Assembly: GCA_903920205.1 (NCBI GenBank)
Contig: CAIXLI010000081.1
Coordinates: forward strand, 1-46,699
Length of the DNA: 46,699 nt
Direction of reading: 5' to 3'
From: an uncultured Pseudomonadota bacterium
GTDB taxonomy: Bacteria > Pseudomonadota > Alphaproteobacteria > UBA9219
Part shown: piece by piece, positions 17,408-25,086 of the stretch
Position numbering within the stretch: the stretch's first letter is position 1
How the letters are laid out: the number at the start of each line of letters is the position of its first letter
Notes under the pieces: generated by a model
What the model saw: only the letters and a program-made list of their open reading frames with translations
Told to the model about the DNA's origin: nothing
The model's database searches: none
Translations under genes and position numbers: made by a program

Positions 17408-17448
17408 CGGCGAATTAACCGCTTATGCACCATTATTGATTACAGTTG
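17408..17448 (+). promoter_or_regulatory. Conserved 41-base upstream element, copy 2
   Basis: Second copy of the element at 16618-16658 (38/41 identical), followed by the same ATTGCAAT palindrome at 17469-17476. It lies downstream of a terminator and upstream of paralog 2, so it probably holds the promoter or an operator of that gene. Confidence 0.6.
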
Positions 17449-17497
17449 ACGTGTAATTGGTGCGATGCATTGCAATTAATTATTGATGGAGGCGATT

Positions 17498-18070
17498 ATG
17501 ATTAATGGCTGGGTGGGTAAGAATTATAGAGGTGAAATGCAGACGGGGACACTGGGGAACAGGCCGACGGGCGGCAGGATTAGGCCGGATCTCGCGGATA
17601 AACTGCTTGATCCTGAAAGTTATAAGGGCGCTAAGTTCGCCAAGAACACCGATGGAGAGCCCCAGGCGCGCGTCACCATAGATGGTTATCATGTAACCGC
17701 CACGAATCTAAAATCAGGCATAGTGTTCGACATCGAACATCCAAGGCAAGACACTCATACCGACAAAATCATAGCCTCGCCCGTTGCCGATTTTAAAGGC
17801 GTTCAGCAGCCGACCGATGGCGCTATTCTTGAGGTTTCTCCGGAATCCGGACAAATAAATACCTTTCTTAAGACGTACCCCAACAAGACCTCGCCGATAC
17901 AAAGAAGGATTCCCCTTCAAGATACAAGCGTCGACACCAGCAAAGCCAAGGCGATTATGGACCTTATTAAAGAAAAGACGACGGCTCCTGCTCATAAAAA
18001 AAGCATCTCGGTCAAAGGACCGGGGATGACGGCCAAGGTTGGCCGGCCAAATTTCGAAGTGCCTGTCTGA
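17498..18070 (+). CDS. Unrecognised protein, paralog 2 of a tandem pair
   Basis: Tandem duplicate of the gene at 16709. ATG 17498 follows a GATGGAGG ribosome site; the product has 190 aa. The conserved blocks are the same: TGGRIRPDLADKLLDPESY near residue 25, a middle block with VFDIEHP, FKGV-QPTDGAILEVSP, and a C-terminal MDLIKEKTTAPAHKKS. The C-terminus is about 10 residues longer than in paralog 1 (ending NFEVPV). No signal peptide or membrane segment is seen. Both coding and upstream sequences were duplicated and the core kept under constraint, which argues for two working genes. Function unknown. Confidence 0.75.
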   Translation: MINGWVGKNYRGEMQTGTLGNRPTGGRIRPDLADKLLDPESYKGAKFAKNTDGEPQARVTIDGYHVTATNLKSGIVFDIEHPRQDTHTDKIIASPVADFKGVQQPTDGAILEVSPESGQINTFLKTYPNKTSPIQRRIPLQDTSVDTSKAKAIMDLIKEKTTAPAHKKSISVKGPGMTAKVGRPNFEVPV

Positions 18071-18126
18071 ACTGACTTCGGATCGGGCGATAACAGGGAA
18101 TTCCAAGTGCGATACCCTTAACCCTT

Positions 18127-18152
18127 CCCCCGCATTTTTTGCGGGGGCTTTG
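18127..18152 (+). terminator. Likely terminator after paralog 2
   Basis: A GC-rich hairpin (CCCCCGCA 18127-18134 with TGCGGGGG ending at 18147, T-rich loop) is followed only by CTTTG, so it is weaker than the terminator after paralog 1. The stem core resembles that of the first terminator, suggesting it was copied with the gene. Confidence 0.55.
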
Positions 18153-18269
18153 GGCTGTCCGCCGTTCTTCAGTGCATAAAAATTTGAGGGAAACGCCGTG
18201 TAATGGGGGGCTTGTCTGAAAGGCCTCCGCGAAACAACGTTACGGTTCTGCCATCGGTGAGGGAGAGGC

Positions 18270-18923
18270 TTACGTTGGGACTTTGGCGAACATGTCTTGC
18301 CATGCGCTTGTCGGCAGTTCGGCAAAGGGGCCGCGGGGAGAACGCCAGAATTTGACGATCTGGGGGAAGCCGTTGATGTCGTTGCCGTGGCTGCGCACCA
18401 TGTGTTTGTCCAAAGGCATCAGGCGAATGCCGTCAAGCTTTCCTGTGGCGGCGGCGCGTTCGGATGCGGTCATGTGTTCGTGCAGGACGGTCGCCAGCAG
18501 CAAAGGGTCGTCGCTGCCCAGACGCTTCTTGGCCTCGGTGCGGCGCGTCATGAGCGCGTCCAGGGCACGAGTTGCGGCCTCGGTCATCGCGCCGTCTTCT
18601 TCGGCGCGGGCGACATAGATGGCGCGGGCGATGTGATTAAGCTCGGCTTGGGTAATTTCGGGCAGCCAGATTAGAACACCGCCGCCCATCAGGCCTGCGC
18701 GATCCAGCGACTGCACTTGCTCGCAGAAACTGCAGGCGGTGACGAGGTCGCCTTCAAAAGGCACAATGCGTTGATATTGGCTGGCGCGGAAACCGCAAAA
18801 ACGGCAAGAGAAACCGTCGCGCTTCAGAATTTTTTCTGCGCTCGATTTCGAGGGAGGGCCGGAGCCCCCGCCCTCGGCGCCGGACGACTGCCCGACGCCG
18901 AGAGTGAGAGGGAGGAAAGACAA
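18270..18923 (-). CDS. icmJ: IcmJ/DotN-like type IVB secretion protein
   Basis: In Legionella, IcmJ (DotN) is a zinc-binding part of the Dot/Icm coupling complex that delivers effectors to the secretion channel. The 217-aa product has the family N-terminus (FLPLTLGV), a zinc site from Cys40/Cys43 (SCRFCGF) and Cys64/Cys67 (TACSFC), and the diagnostic GGGVLIWLPEITQAELNHIARAIYVA. It ends with a basic RSPRGPFAEL region. An insertion-poor loop between the two CxxC pairs is shorter than in Legionella. The start is a TTG at 18923, 12 bases after the icmD-like stop; no better start gives the conserved N-terminus. Legionella has the same icmD-icmJ order, but icmB, the next gene there, is missing here. 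Confidence 0.83.
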   Translation of the reverse strand: MSFLPLTLGVGQSSGAEGGGSGPPSKSSAEKILKRDGFSCRFCGFRASQYQRIVPFEGDLVTACSFCEQVQSLDRAGLMGGGVLIWLPEITQAELNHIARAIYVARAEEDGAMTEAATRALDALMTRRTEAKKRLGSDDPLLLATVLHEHMTASERAAATGKLDGIRLMPLDKHMVRSHGNDINGFPQIVKFWRSPRGPFAELPTSAWQDMFAKVPT

Positions 18924-18935
18924 AATTCTACCGTA

Positions 18936-19325
18936 TTAGAACTGGATGCCGCTACCGAAGCTGGCCTGAGAGCCGCCCATCGTATTGCCGCCCGTTTTCT
19001 GGATCATACCGATAACGGTAGGGGCCGCGAGGAACGCAGCGCCAGCGCCTAACTTACCGATTGCTGGTGCAAGCGGGTTCTGGCCAGCATTGTCGGCATG
19101 TTTCTTGGCACCCGAAATGCCGGCGACGGTCATGACCGCGCCAAGGCCGTAGCTGATAAGGCCGACAACATGCAGCGCTGGCTTGACAACGGAATCGTCC
19201 GCGTTGCCAGCTGCACTTTGCAAATCTTGCGCCAAAGCATCCATGGGAAACACGGCCGCAAAAGCAGCGGCGACCACAAGGCCGGTCAGGATGTCGTTGA
19301 TGAGTTCTTGCTTTATATTCTTCAT
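18936..19325 (-). CDS. icmD: IcmD/DotP-like type IVB secretion protein
   Basis: Small membrane protein of the IcmC/IcmD family of Dot/Icm systems. The 129-aa product has an N-terminal signal peptide (hydrophobic VVAAAFAAVFPMDALA, cleavage likely after ALA). Two membrane segments follow at about residues 51-70 and 88-110, joined by a KKHADN-PLAPAIG loop that matches the K-x-H-x-D-N loop of IcmD. The tail is Gly/Ser-rich. ATG 19325 has an excellent GGAGGAGAG ribosome site. It is followed by icmJ, the same order as in Legionella. The family is short and variable, so IcmC or a TraQ-like relative is the main alternative; adjacency to icmJ favours IcmD. Confidence 0.72.
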   Translation of the reverse strand: MKNIKQELINDILTGLVVAAAFAAVFPMDALAQDLQSAAGNADDSVVKPALHVVGLISYGLGAVMTVAGISGAKKHADNAGQNPLAPAIGKLGAGAAFLAAPTVIGMIQKTGGNTMGGSQASFGSGIQF

Positions 19326-19354
19326 AGTCTCTCCTCCGTGGGTTGGTTTAAATT

Positions 19355-19420
19355 GCTAAAGTTTTAGCTGTAATTTATACTCAATTTAAGCTTCATTTCT
19401 TAATATTGGCTTAATTTGAG
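19355..19420. repeat. Two inverted repeats in the icmD / export-lipoprotein intergenic region
   Basis: Small palindrome GCTAAA-GT-TTTAGC (19355-19368) lies in the icmD leader. A larger inverted repeat pairs CTCAATTTAAGC (19380-19391) with GCTTAATTTGAG (19409-19420), 11 of 12 positions, with a 17-base spacer. They could be operators for the divergent genes. The rest of the 19326-19606 gap is AT-rich, with a TTGACA at 19459. Confidence 0.45.
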
Positions 19421-19458
19421 CACGTCTTATCCCGCGTTATACTTCTTTTTTTCCCTTT

Positions 19459-19487
19459 TTGACAAGACTCCCTTTTACTTTCAATAT
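19459..19487 (+). promoter_or_regulatory. Possible promoter of the export lipoprotein gene
   Basis: A perfect -35 box TTGACA (19459-19464) is followed after 17-20 bases by an AT-rich CAATATATC stretch that could be the -10 region. The -10 match is poor, so the assignment rests mostly on the -35 box and position. Confidence 0.4.
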
Positions 19488-19606
19488 ATCTTTAACCATA
19501 GCTATTTGGGGGGTATCTTTATGTGCCCAATAAGTTGCTGAAAGCCGTTGTTGTCGATAGGATGGGGGTGCAGGTGCGCCGCCTTTTTCGACAGGGGAGG
19601 ATATCC

Positions 19607-20347
19607 GTGAGGCAAAGTTCCACTCGATTTGTCAAAGCGTCTTGGCTCGGTGTTTTCCTTGTCGCCATCCTTGGTGGCTGCGTGGCTGCGCCGCATAACT
19701 TCACGCCGCTGGCTTCGATCAAAACAGACCCATCGCTGCCGCAAACCTTCAAGTCGGCCTATCGTCTCGGTGCGGGCGATGAGGTGGAGGTCAAGTTTTT
19801 CTTTACGCCTGAACTGAATGATCGTTTGACCGTTCGTCCGGACGGCAAAGTTTCGATCATGTTCGCGCAGGATATTCAGGCTGCGGGATTGACTGCTGAA
19901 GAATTAGCCAGCGACATCCGCGCCGTTCTTGCGCCGCATGTCAAACAGCTTGATCTCGTCGTGATCGTTCGCGGCTTCGCCAGTCAGAAAGCCTATGTCG
20001 GCGGTGAAGTGACCAAGCCAGGCTCTGTGCCTTTGACCGGCAATGAACGTTTGCTCCAGGTTTTGGCGGATGCTGGCTGGGTGACTCCTGCGGGGGCCGA
20101 CACGGTCGTCGTCGTGCGCCGCGATGCCGAAGGCACCGAGAAAATTTATCCCGTCAATATCGCTCAACTGGCGAGCGGGCAGAATATGGATCAGAATATT
20201 TCGATGCAACCGGGCGACATGGTTTTGGTTCCTCCGTCGGATGCCGTGGTGTCGGATCGTTGGGTCGATCAAAATATTCGCCAATTGCTCCCCTTCACGC
20301 CTAGCGCCGGTGTTTCCTACAACATCAACAGTAATCCGAAACAGTAA
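19607..20347 (+). CDS. Polysaccharide export outer-membrane lipoprotein (Wza-type)
   Basis: Proteins of this family form or gate outer-membrane channels for capsule or exopolysaccharide export. The start is GTG 19607, with a superb AGGGGAGG ribosome site 6 bases upstream; earlier in-frame starts at 19523 and 19562 would push the signal peptide inward. The 246-aa product has a lipoprotein signal ending LGGC (Cys25). A Poly_export domain follows (YRLGAGDEVEVKFFFTPELND, VRPDGKVSIMFAQDIQAAGLT), then an SLBB domain (KAYVGGEVTKPGSVPLTGN) and a C-terminal GDMVLVPPSD. It is shorter than Wza (about 380 aa), having one SLBB domain. No glycosyltransferase or Wzc gene is adjacent. It is divergent from icmD. 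Confidence 0.88.
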   Translation: MRQSSTRFVKASWLGVFLVAILGGCVAAPHNFTPLASIKTDPSLPQTFKSAYRLGAGDEVEVKFFFTPELNDRLTVRPDGKVSIMFAQDIQAAGLTAEELASDIRAVLAPHVKQLDLVVIVRGFASQKAYVGGEVTKPGSVPLTGNERLLQVLADAGWVTPAGADTVVVVRRDAEGTEKIYPVNIAQLASGQNMDQNISMQPGDMVLVPPSDAVVSDRWVDQNIRQLLPFTPSAGVSYNINSNPKQ

Positions 20348-20513
20348 TGTTCCGCAGGGGGATTTGGCAAAGTGTAGTTCGTTTGCTTGAAAATACGGAA
20401 AAGGCCCTCGCCGCGTAACTGCAATGGCCAAAGCCTATTAAGCGACTGCGACCAAGAGCTTCCTCGGGGTCTCTTGTTGACGTTGAGTGTTGGGGCCTTC
20501 AAAGGATTCTGCG

Positions 20514-21479
20514 ATGTTCTCTTTTTCTGATGCACGTTTTGGGCTAGGACGCGTTATTCGTAGGGTGCGCGGCGCCTTGTTCTATCCGCATTGGATGGTC
20601 GGGGTTGTCGATCAGCCTATAGAAAACGCGCTAGGGTGGACTGAAATGCCGCCGGTGCGGTGGGTTGAGGCTTTTGACAGAACACGCACTCTCGCCGCGC
20701 CATTTCCTTGGCCCGGTAGCCCCGATACGTTTGTGTGCGAGAATTTCGATCTTAAGGTTCATCAGGCACGTCTTGCCGCCGTCAAGCTGGACGCCAACGG
20801 CATTGCGGCTGAAGTCAATCTTGATGTTCCCCTTTCCGCGCCTCTTTCCTTTCCCTTCCTCTTTATGCGTGATGGGATTGTTTATGCAATGCCGGAATCC
20901 AGCGCGTCGCGGCGGTTGGAAATTTTCCGGTGGCAGGAACATGATGGCACATGGGCTCCTCATGCGGTCGTGTTCGAAGACAAGCCGGTGTTTAATGCCG
21001 TTCTCTTCGAAAAAGACGGATGGTTTTGGATCGCCTATACTGATTTGACTCAAACACCGCAGGATAATCTGAACCTGATGTATTCGTCGCGGCTGGCGGG
21101 GCCGTGGCGGCATCATGCGGCCAATCCTGTGCAGACAGGGCGCGAGGCTAGCCTCAACGGAGGGCCTTTCTTTGAGGTTGATGGCAGACTTTACCGTCCG
21201 GCGCAGGACTGTTCGGAGGTTCAGGGCGGTGCGCTCAGGATCAGGGAGGTCGTGGTTTGCACGCCTCTGGCTTACAAGGAAAGAAATGTCACGCGGATTG
21301 TTCCTTCTTCTTCCGCCTATCCCGATGGCTTTCATACGCTGACGGCATGGGGCGATAAATGCCTTGTGGACGGTATGCGCCTTACTTTCTCGCTACGGCA
21401 CTTGTGGCACAGGATGGGGCGCAGGTTGCGACACGAGGAAGCGTTTCTCCGCAGAAGTGCGGGAAGGGCAAGGCCGTGA
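20514..21479 (+). CDS. GINT1-like beta-propeller protein of glycan loci
   Basis: This resembles the N-terminal domain of glucosamine inositolphosphorylceramide transferase 1, a five-bladed propeller related to GH43/68 folds that occurs in bacterial surface-polysaccharide clusters, often beside formyl- or glycosyltransferases. From ATG 20514 (AAAGGA ribosome site) the product has 321 aa with repeated blades: SFPFLFMRDGIVYAMPES, NAVLFEKDGWFWIAYTD, LMYSSRLAGPWRHHAANPV, and the family mark FFEVDGRLYRPAQDCS. The usual DPF-type early motif is modified. There is no signal peptide, so it acts in the cytoplasm. Its stop overlaps the GTG start of the serpin gene (GTGA), so the two are translationally coupled. 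Enzymatic activity is not established. Confidence 0.72.
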   Translation: MFSFSDARFGLGRVIRRVRGALFYPHWMVGVVDQPIENALGWTEMPPVRWVEAFDRTRTLAAPFPWPGSPDTFVCENFDLKVHQARLAAVKLDANGIAAEVNLDVPLSAPLSFPFLFMRDGIVYAMPESSASRRLEIFRWQEHDGTWAPHAVVFEDKPVFNAVLFEKDGWFWIAYTDLTQTPQDNLNLMYSSRLAGPWRHHAANPVQTGREASLNGGPFFEVDGRLYRPAQDCSEVQGGALRIREVVVCTPLAYKERNVTRIVPSSSAYPDGFHTLTAWGDKCLVDGMRLTFSLRHLWHRMGRRLRHEEAFLRRSAGRARP

Positions 21480-22729
21480 ATAAAATCTTTGCCGCGGCCG
21501 CGCTTTTGTGGATGGGGACGCTTGCTTCAATACCGGCAAGGGCCGGAGAGGCGATGTTGTCTGTTCAGCCTCTGGCACAGGCGCAAAATGTTTTTGCCAC
21601 CGACCTCTATGCCAAGCTTCGGGGGCGACCAGGCAATTTGTTTTTCTCTCCTTACAGCGTCGCCATGGCTATCGACATGGTTTTTGTCGGCGCGAACGGG
21701 GGCACGGAAGCCGAGATAGCCAAAGCGCTTCATTTGGATCGGCTTCAGACGAACGTTGCGGATACTTCTTTGCGCACGGCGCTTCTTCGGCAGGCCAAGC
21801 AACGCGGATTGTTCGATGGTGCGTCCAAGGACGGGTTAGAAATTCATGTCGCCAACGCACTGTGGGGTAAGGCCGGATATCCTTTTAATGCCGAGTATAA
21901 GGAAAGCATCAGAGACAGCTTTGCCGGCAATTTTGAACCTCTGGATTTTGGCAATGAACCCTCTGCGCGCGATAAGATCAACGGATGGGTTTCCAATCAG
22001 ACGGCGGATAAGATCCAAAATATTATCGGGTCAGGCGTTCTTAATGCCGAAACCCGCTTGGTTTTGACCAACGCTATTTATTTTAAGGCTGCTTGGGGCA
22101 AAAAATTTCAGAAAATTGCTACGCAAAAAGAAACTTTCCGTGTGTCCGCAAACAAGAACGTATCCGCCGATATGATGAGGCAGACGGGTTTTTTTAAATT
22201 GGCTTCGTTGGCGGGATTTAGGCTTTTGAGTGTTCCCTACAAATACGACGAAGCATCGATGCTGATTCTTTTGCCGGATAGAGTGGACGGGTTGCCGGAT
22301 ATCGAGGCGTCGCTAACAGCCGAGAATTTAGAGTCGTGGATTGAAAAAGGCAAAACTGTCTCCGTGGCTTTGTCTTTGCCTAAATTCAAGAACACCAGCG
22401 CGTTTAGCTTGAGAGAGCCACTGGAGACGCTGGGAATGAGAAAGTCTTTTGCTGCGGGTCAGGCCGATTTTTTATCTATCGCCAATGTTCGTGGGGATCC
22501 CTTGTTCGTCGGTGCAGTTCTTCACAAGGCTTTTGTCGATGTCGATGAAGAAGGGACCGAGGCCGCTGCTGCTACGGCTGTCGTAATGGTGGGGACGGCA
22601 ATGGTGGAGCGCGGCGAGCCGGAGCCTTTTGTTGCCGATCATCCCTTTCTCTATATTATCAGGGCTAACCGCACCGGCGATATCCTTTTTATGGGGAGGT
22701 TGACCGATCCGACACAGCAGGGGGGATGA
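21476..22729 (+). CDS. Secreted serpin (serine protease inhibitor family)
   Basis: Serpins trap target proteases by a conformational change. From GTG 21476 (overlapping the previous stop) the 417-aa product has a signal peptide ending ARA before GEAMLSV. It then has the complete serpin fold: NLFFSPYSVAMAIDMVFVGANGGTEAEI near residue 60, a NAIYFKAAWGKKF breach motif near 200, PYKYDEASMLILLP, and an inhibitory-type hinge DEEGTEAAAATAVVMVG. HPFLYIIRANRTGDILFMGRL closes the fold. The small-residue P12-P9 hinge implies real inhibition rather than loss of function. The reactive loop is longer than in antitrypsin, so the P1 residue is not certain. It is probably periplasmic or outer-surface. Bacterial serpins are uncommon. 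Confidence 0.94.
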   Translation: MNKIFAAAALLWMGTLASIPARAGEAMLSVQPLAQAQNVFATDLYAKLRGRPGNLFFSPYSVAMAIDMVFVGANGGTEAEIAKALHLDRLQTNVADTSLRTALLRQAKQRGLFDGASKDGLEIHVANALWGKAGYPFNAEYKESIRDSFAGNFEPLDFGNEPSARDKINGWVSNQTADKIQNIIGSGVLNAETRLVLTNAIYFKAAWGKKFQKIATQKETFRVSANKNVSADMMRQTGFFKLASLAGFRLLSVPYKYDEASMLILLPDRVDGLPDIEASLTAENLESWIEKGKTVSVALSLPKFKNTSAFSLREPLETLGMRKSFAAGQADFLSIANVRGDPLFVGAVLHKAFVDVDEEGTEAAAATAVVMVGTAMVERGEPEPFVADHPFLYIIRANRTGDILFMGRLTDPTQQGG

Positions 22730-22831
22730 TTTCTGAAGGAAAATACAATCAGAGGCGCGTTGCTCCCCGCTTTATGCTTTAATAGCTGTCCGCGCATAAT
22801 CCTTGCCTGACAACCCTTGTCCAGAATTCTT

Positions 22832-24094
22832 ATGATCTCAACCCTTTACCGCCTCCTCACCGATCTTGGCGCGCCCTTCATCAACCTTTACCTGCGCCGC
22901 CGTCGCGCGGCGGGGCGCGAGGACGCCGAGCGTTTTGCCGAGCGTTTGGGGTATCCTTCGCGTCCGCGTCCCGAGGGACGGTTGATCTGGTGTCATGCCG
23001 CCAGCGTTGGCGAGGCTTCATCTTTGCTCCTGCTGATCGAAAAACTGCACGATATTTATCCTGACATCGCCGTGCTGCTGACAACGGGGACGGTGACAGC
23101 GGCGCATATGATTGCTCCGCGTTTGCCACCCTATGCTCTGCACCAATATGTGCCTATCGACCGCGTGCCTTGCCTTAAGCGTTTTCTTGCCTATTGGCAG
23201 CCGACGCTGGCGGTATGGATCGAATCCGAATTATGGCCGAACACGCTGGCGGCGTTGCGCGAACGCGAAATTCCCGCGATCCTTCTCAACGCCCGCATGT
23301 CGGATAAATCTTTCCGTAACTGGTATCGCGTCAAGGGCTTTGCGCGGAAACTGATGTCGAGTTTTGCCCTGTGCCTTGCGCAGACCGAAAGCGACCGAGG
23401 GCGCTTCGTGGCGCTGGGTGCGGCACCGGTCAAATGTCTTGGCAATCTGAAATACGCCTCGGCGCCGCTCCCCTACGACCCTCAGGAATTGGCGTCTTTG
23501 CGCGAGGCCATAGCATTGCGGCCCATCTGGCTGATGGCCTCGACGCATCGCGGCGAGGAAGAAATGGCGATTGCCGCACACAAAACCATGACCGCCCACC
23601 ATCCCAAGCTATTAACGGTGATCGCACCGCGCCATGCTGTGCGGGGCGACGAAATCGCCCATCTGCTCGAAACCTCCGGTCTTCGTTTTGCGCGACGTTC
23701 TAGGGGCGAGTACATAGCCGCCGAAACACAAGTCTATCTTGCCGACACGATTGGCGAGCTGGGGTTGCTTTACGCTTTATCCCCTGTCGCGGTTTTGGGA
23801 GGATCCTTCGTACGCACAGGGGGGCATAACCCGATCGAACCTGCGCAAGCGGGCGCTGTGATCATTTTTGGGCCCCATATGTATAATTTTTCGGAAGTCG
23901 CGCGGGAGTTTATCGTGGAGCAAGCGGCGGTGCAGCTTCAGAATGCCAATGAGATCGCGTTTGCCGTCGACCGTCTGTTGACCCCAAGTGGCGAGCGCGA
24001 CCGGCGCATTCAGGCAGCGCGGTTGCTTGCCGATCAGAAACGTTATATCCTTGATCAGATAATCGTCGAGATGGAGCCTTGGCTCAAAAGGTGA
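22832..24094 (+). CDS. waaA: 3-deoxy-D-manno-octulosonic acid (Kdo) transferase
   Basis: WaaA (KdtA) adds Kdo from CMP-Kdo to lipid A precursors at the inner membrane. From ATG 22832 the product has 420 aa; a TTG at 22817 is an alternative start. An N-terminal membrane anchor leads to the first Rossmann domain with IWCHAASVGEASS (catalytic Glu) and WIESELWPN. The second domain has WLMASTHRGEEE, VIAPRHAVRGDEI, and the donor-binding GGSFVRTGGHNPIEPAQAG. lpxK follows 4 bases later, a common pairing for LPS core and lipid A assembly. Confidence 0.96.
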   Translation: MISTLYRLLTDLGAPFINLYLRRRRAAGREDAERFAERLGYPSRPRPEGRLIWCHAASVGEASSLLLLIEKLHDIYPDIAVLLTTGTVTAAHMIAPRLPPYALHQYVPIDRVPCLKRFLAYWQPTLAVWIESELWPNTLAALREREIPAILLNARMSDKSFRNWYRVKGFARKLMSSFALCLAQTESDRGRFVALGAAPVKCLGNLKYASAPLPYDPQELASLREAIALRPIWLMASTHRGEEEMAIAAHKTMTAHHPKLLTVIAPRHAVRGDEIAHLLETSGLRFARRSRGEYIAAETQVYLADTIGELGLLYALSPVAVLGGSFVRTGGHNPIEPAQAGAVIIFGPHMYNFSEVAREFIVEQAAVQLQNANEIAFAVDRLLTPSGERDRRIQAARLLADQKRYILDQIIVEMEPWLKR

Positions 24095-24098
24095 TTCC

Positions 24099-25079
24099 AT
24101 GAGAGCGCCGCGCTTTTGGTATCCGCAGCGGGGAGATTCTTCTTCAACGCTGTGGTCTGATTTGCTTGTGCCCATCTCCGGTCTCTTTAAGGCGGGGACA
24201 AGGTTGCGCCGCGCCTTTGTCAAAAGTCCCTACCGCGCTCGTGTCCCCCTCGTCTGTATCGGCAATGTGGTGGCAGGCGGCGCCGGAAAGACTCCGATGG
24301 CGTTGGCCTTGGCGCAAATTCTTAAAGAGCGGGGGCACAAGCCTGTTTTCATCACCCGTGGCTATGGCGGGCATGGCGAGCTTGCCTATGTCGATCTTAC
24401 TCAACATGAAGTCGAGGATGTCGGCGATGAAGCCTTGTTGCTGGCGGCTGCCGCACCGACATGGGCGGCGCATGATCGCGTTGAAGCTTTGCGACAGGCG
24501 GAAACCTACGGCTCCCTCGTCATCATGGATGACGGTCTGCAAAATCCCCATATCGTGCCGACGGCATCTCTTCTGGTTGTGGACGGCGAAGTCGGCATTG
24601 GCAACGGACGCCTAATCCCCGCAGGGCCCTTGCGGGAATCACTTGTCGGTGCACTCCAGCGCGTGACCGCCATGATTATCATTGGCGACAACGACCGTCA
24701 GAATCTGGCAACGCAGGCTACGGTGCCCGTTTTTCGCGCCCGTTTAAAGCCCGATCTGCCCTTCGGCTTTCCCCGCGAAGGAAAATTCATGGCCTTTGCA
24801 GGCATCGCCCGCCCTGAAAAATTCTATGCCACGGCGCGATCCTTGGGGCTGGACATCGCAGATACCCGTGATTTTCCTGATCACTACGCCTATACGGATG
24901 CGGATATCGACGCTTTGCGCTTGCAGGCGGAAACATGCGGTGCGCGGCTGTTGACTACGGAAAAAGACGCGGTTCGCCTTTCCCCCAATTTCCGCAGCGA
25001 AGTCGTGATTCTGCCCGTTCGCCTCGTCTTCGACGACCCAGGCGCGGAAAATGCGCTTGCCAATCTCGTTACGAGATAA
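24099..25079 (+). CDS. lpxK: Tetraacyldisaccharide 4'-kinase
   Basis: LpxK phosphorylates the 4' position of the lipid A disaccharide at the inner membrane. The 326-aa product has the N-terminal RAPRFWYPQRG and membrane-interacting helix, Walker A in GNVVAGGAGKTPM (about residue 55), RGYGG, the DDGLQNP metal-binding motif, and TTEKDAVRL near the C-terminus. ATG 24099 lies 4 bases after the waaA stop. Its stop is 7 bases from the end of the convergent unknown gene at 25087. Confidence 0.96.
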   Translation: MRAPRFWYPQRGDSSSTLWSDLLVPISGLFKAGTRLRRAFVKSPYRARVPLVCIGNVVAGGAGKTPMALALAQILKERGHKPVFITRGYGGHGELAYVDLTQHEVEDVGDEALLLAAAAPTWAAHDRVEALRQAETYGSLVIMDDGLQNPHIVPTASLLVVDGEVGIGNGRLIPAGPLRESLVGALQRVTAMIIIGDNDRQNLATQATVPVFRARLKPDLPFGFPREGKFMAFAGIARPEKFYATARSLGLDIADTRDFPDHYAYTDADIDALRLQAETCGARLLTTEKDAVRLSPNFRSEVVILPVRLVFDDPGAENALANLVTR

Positions 25080-25086
25080 TCACGCT

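Noticed and set aside
16709-18070. Tandem pair as a toxin-antitoxin module
   Set aside because: The two products are paralogs of similar size with separate terminators and promoters, unlike a coupled toxin-antitoxin operon.
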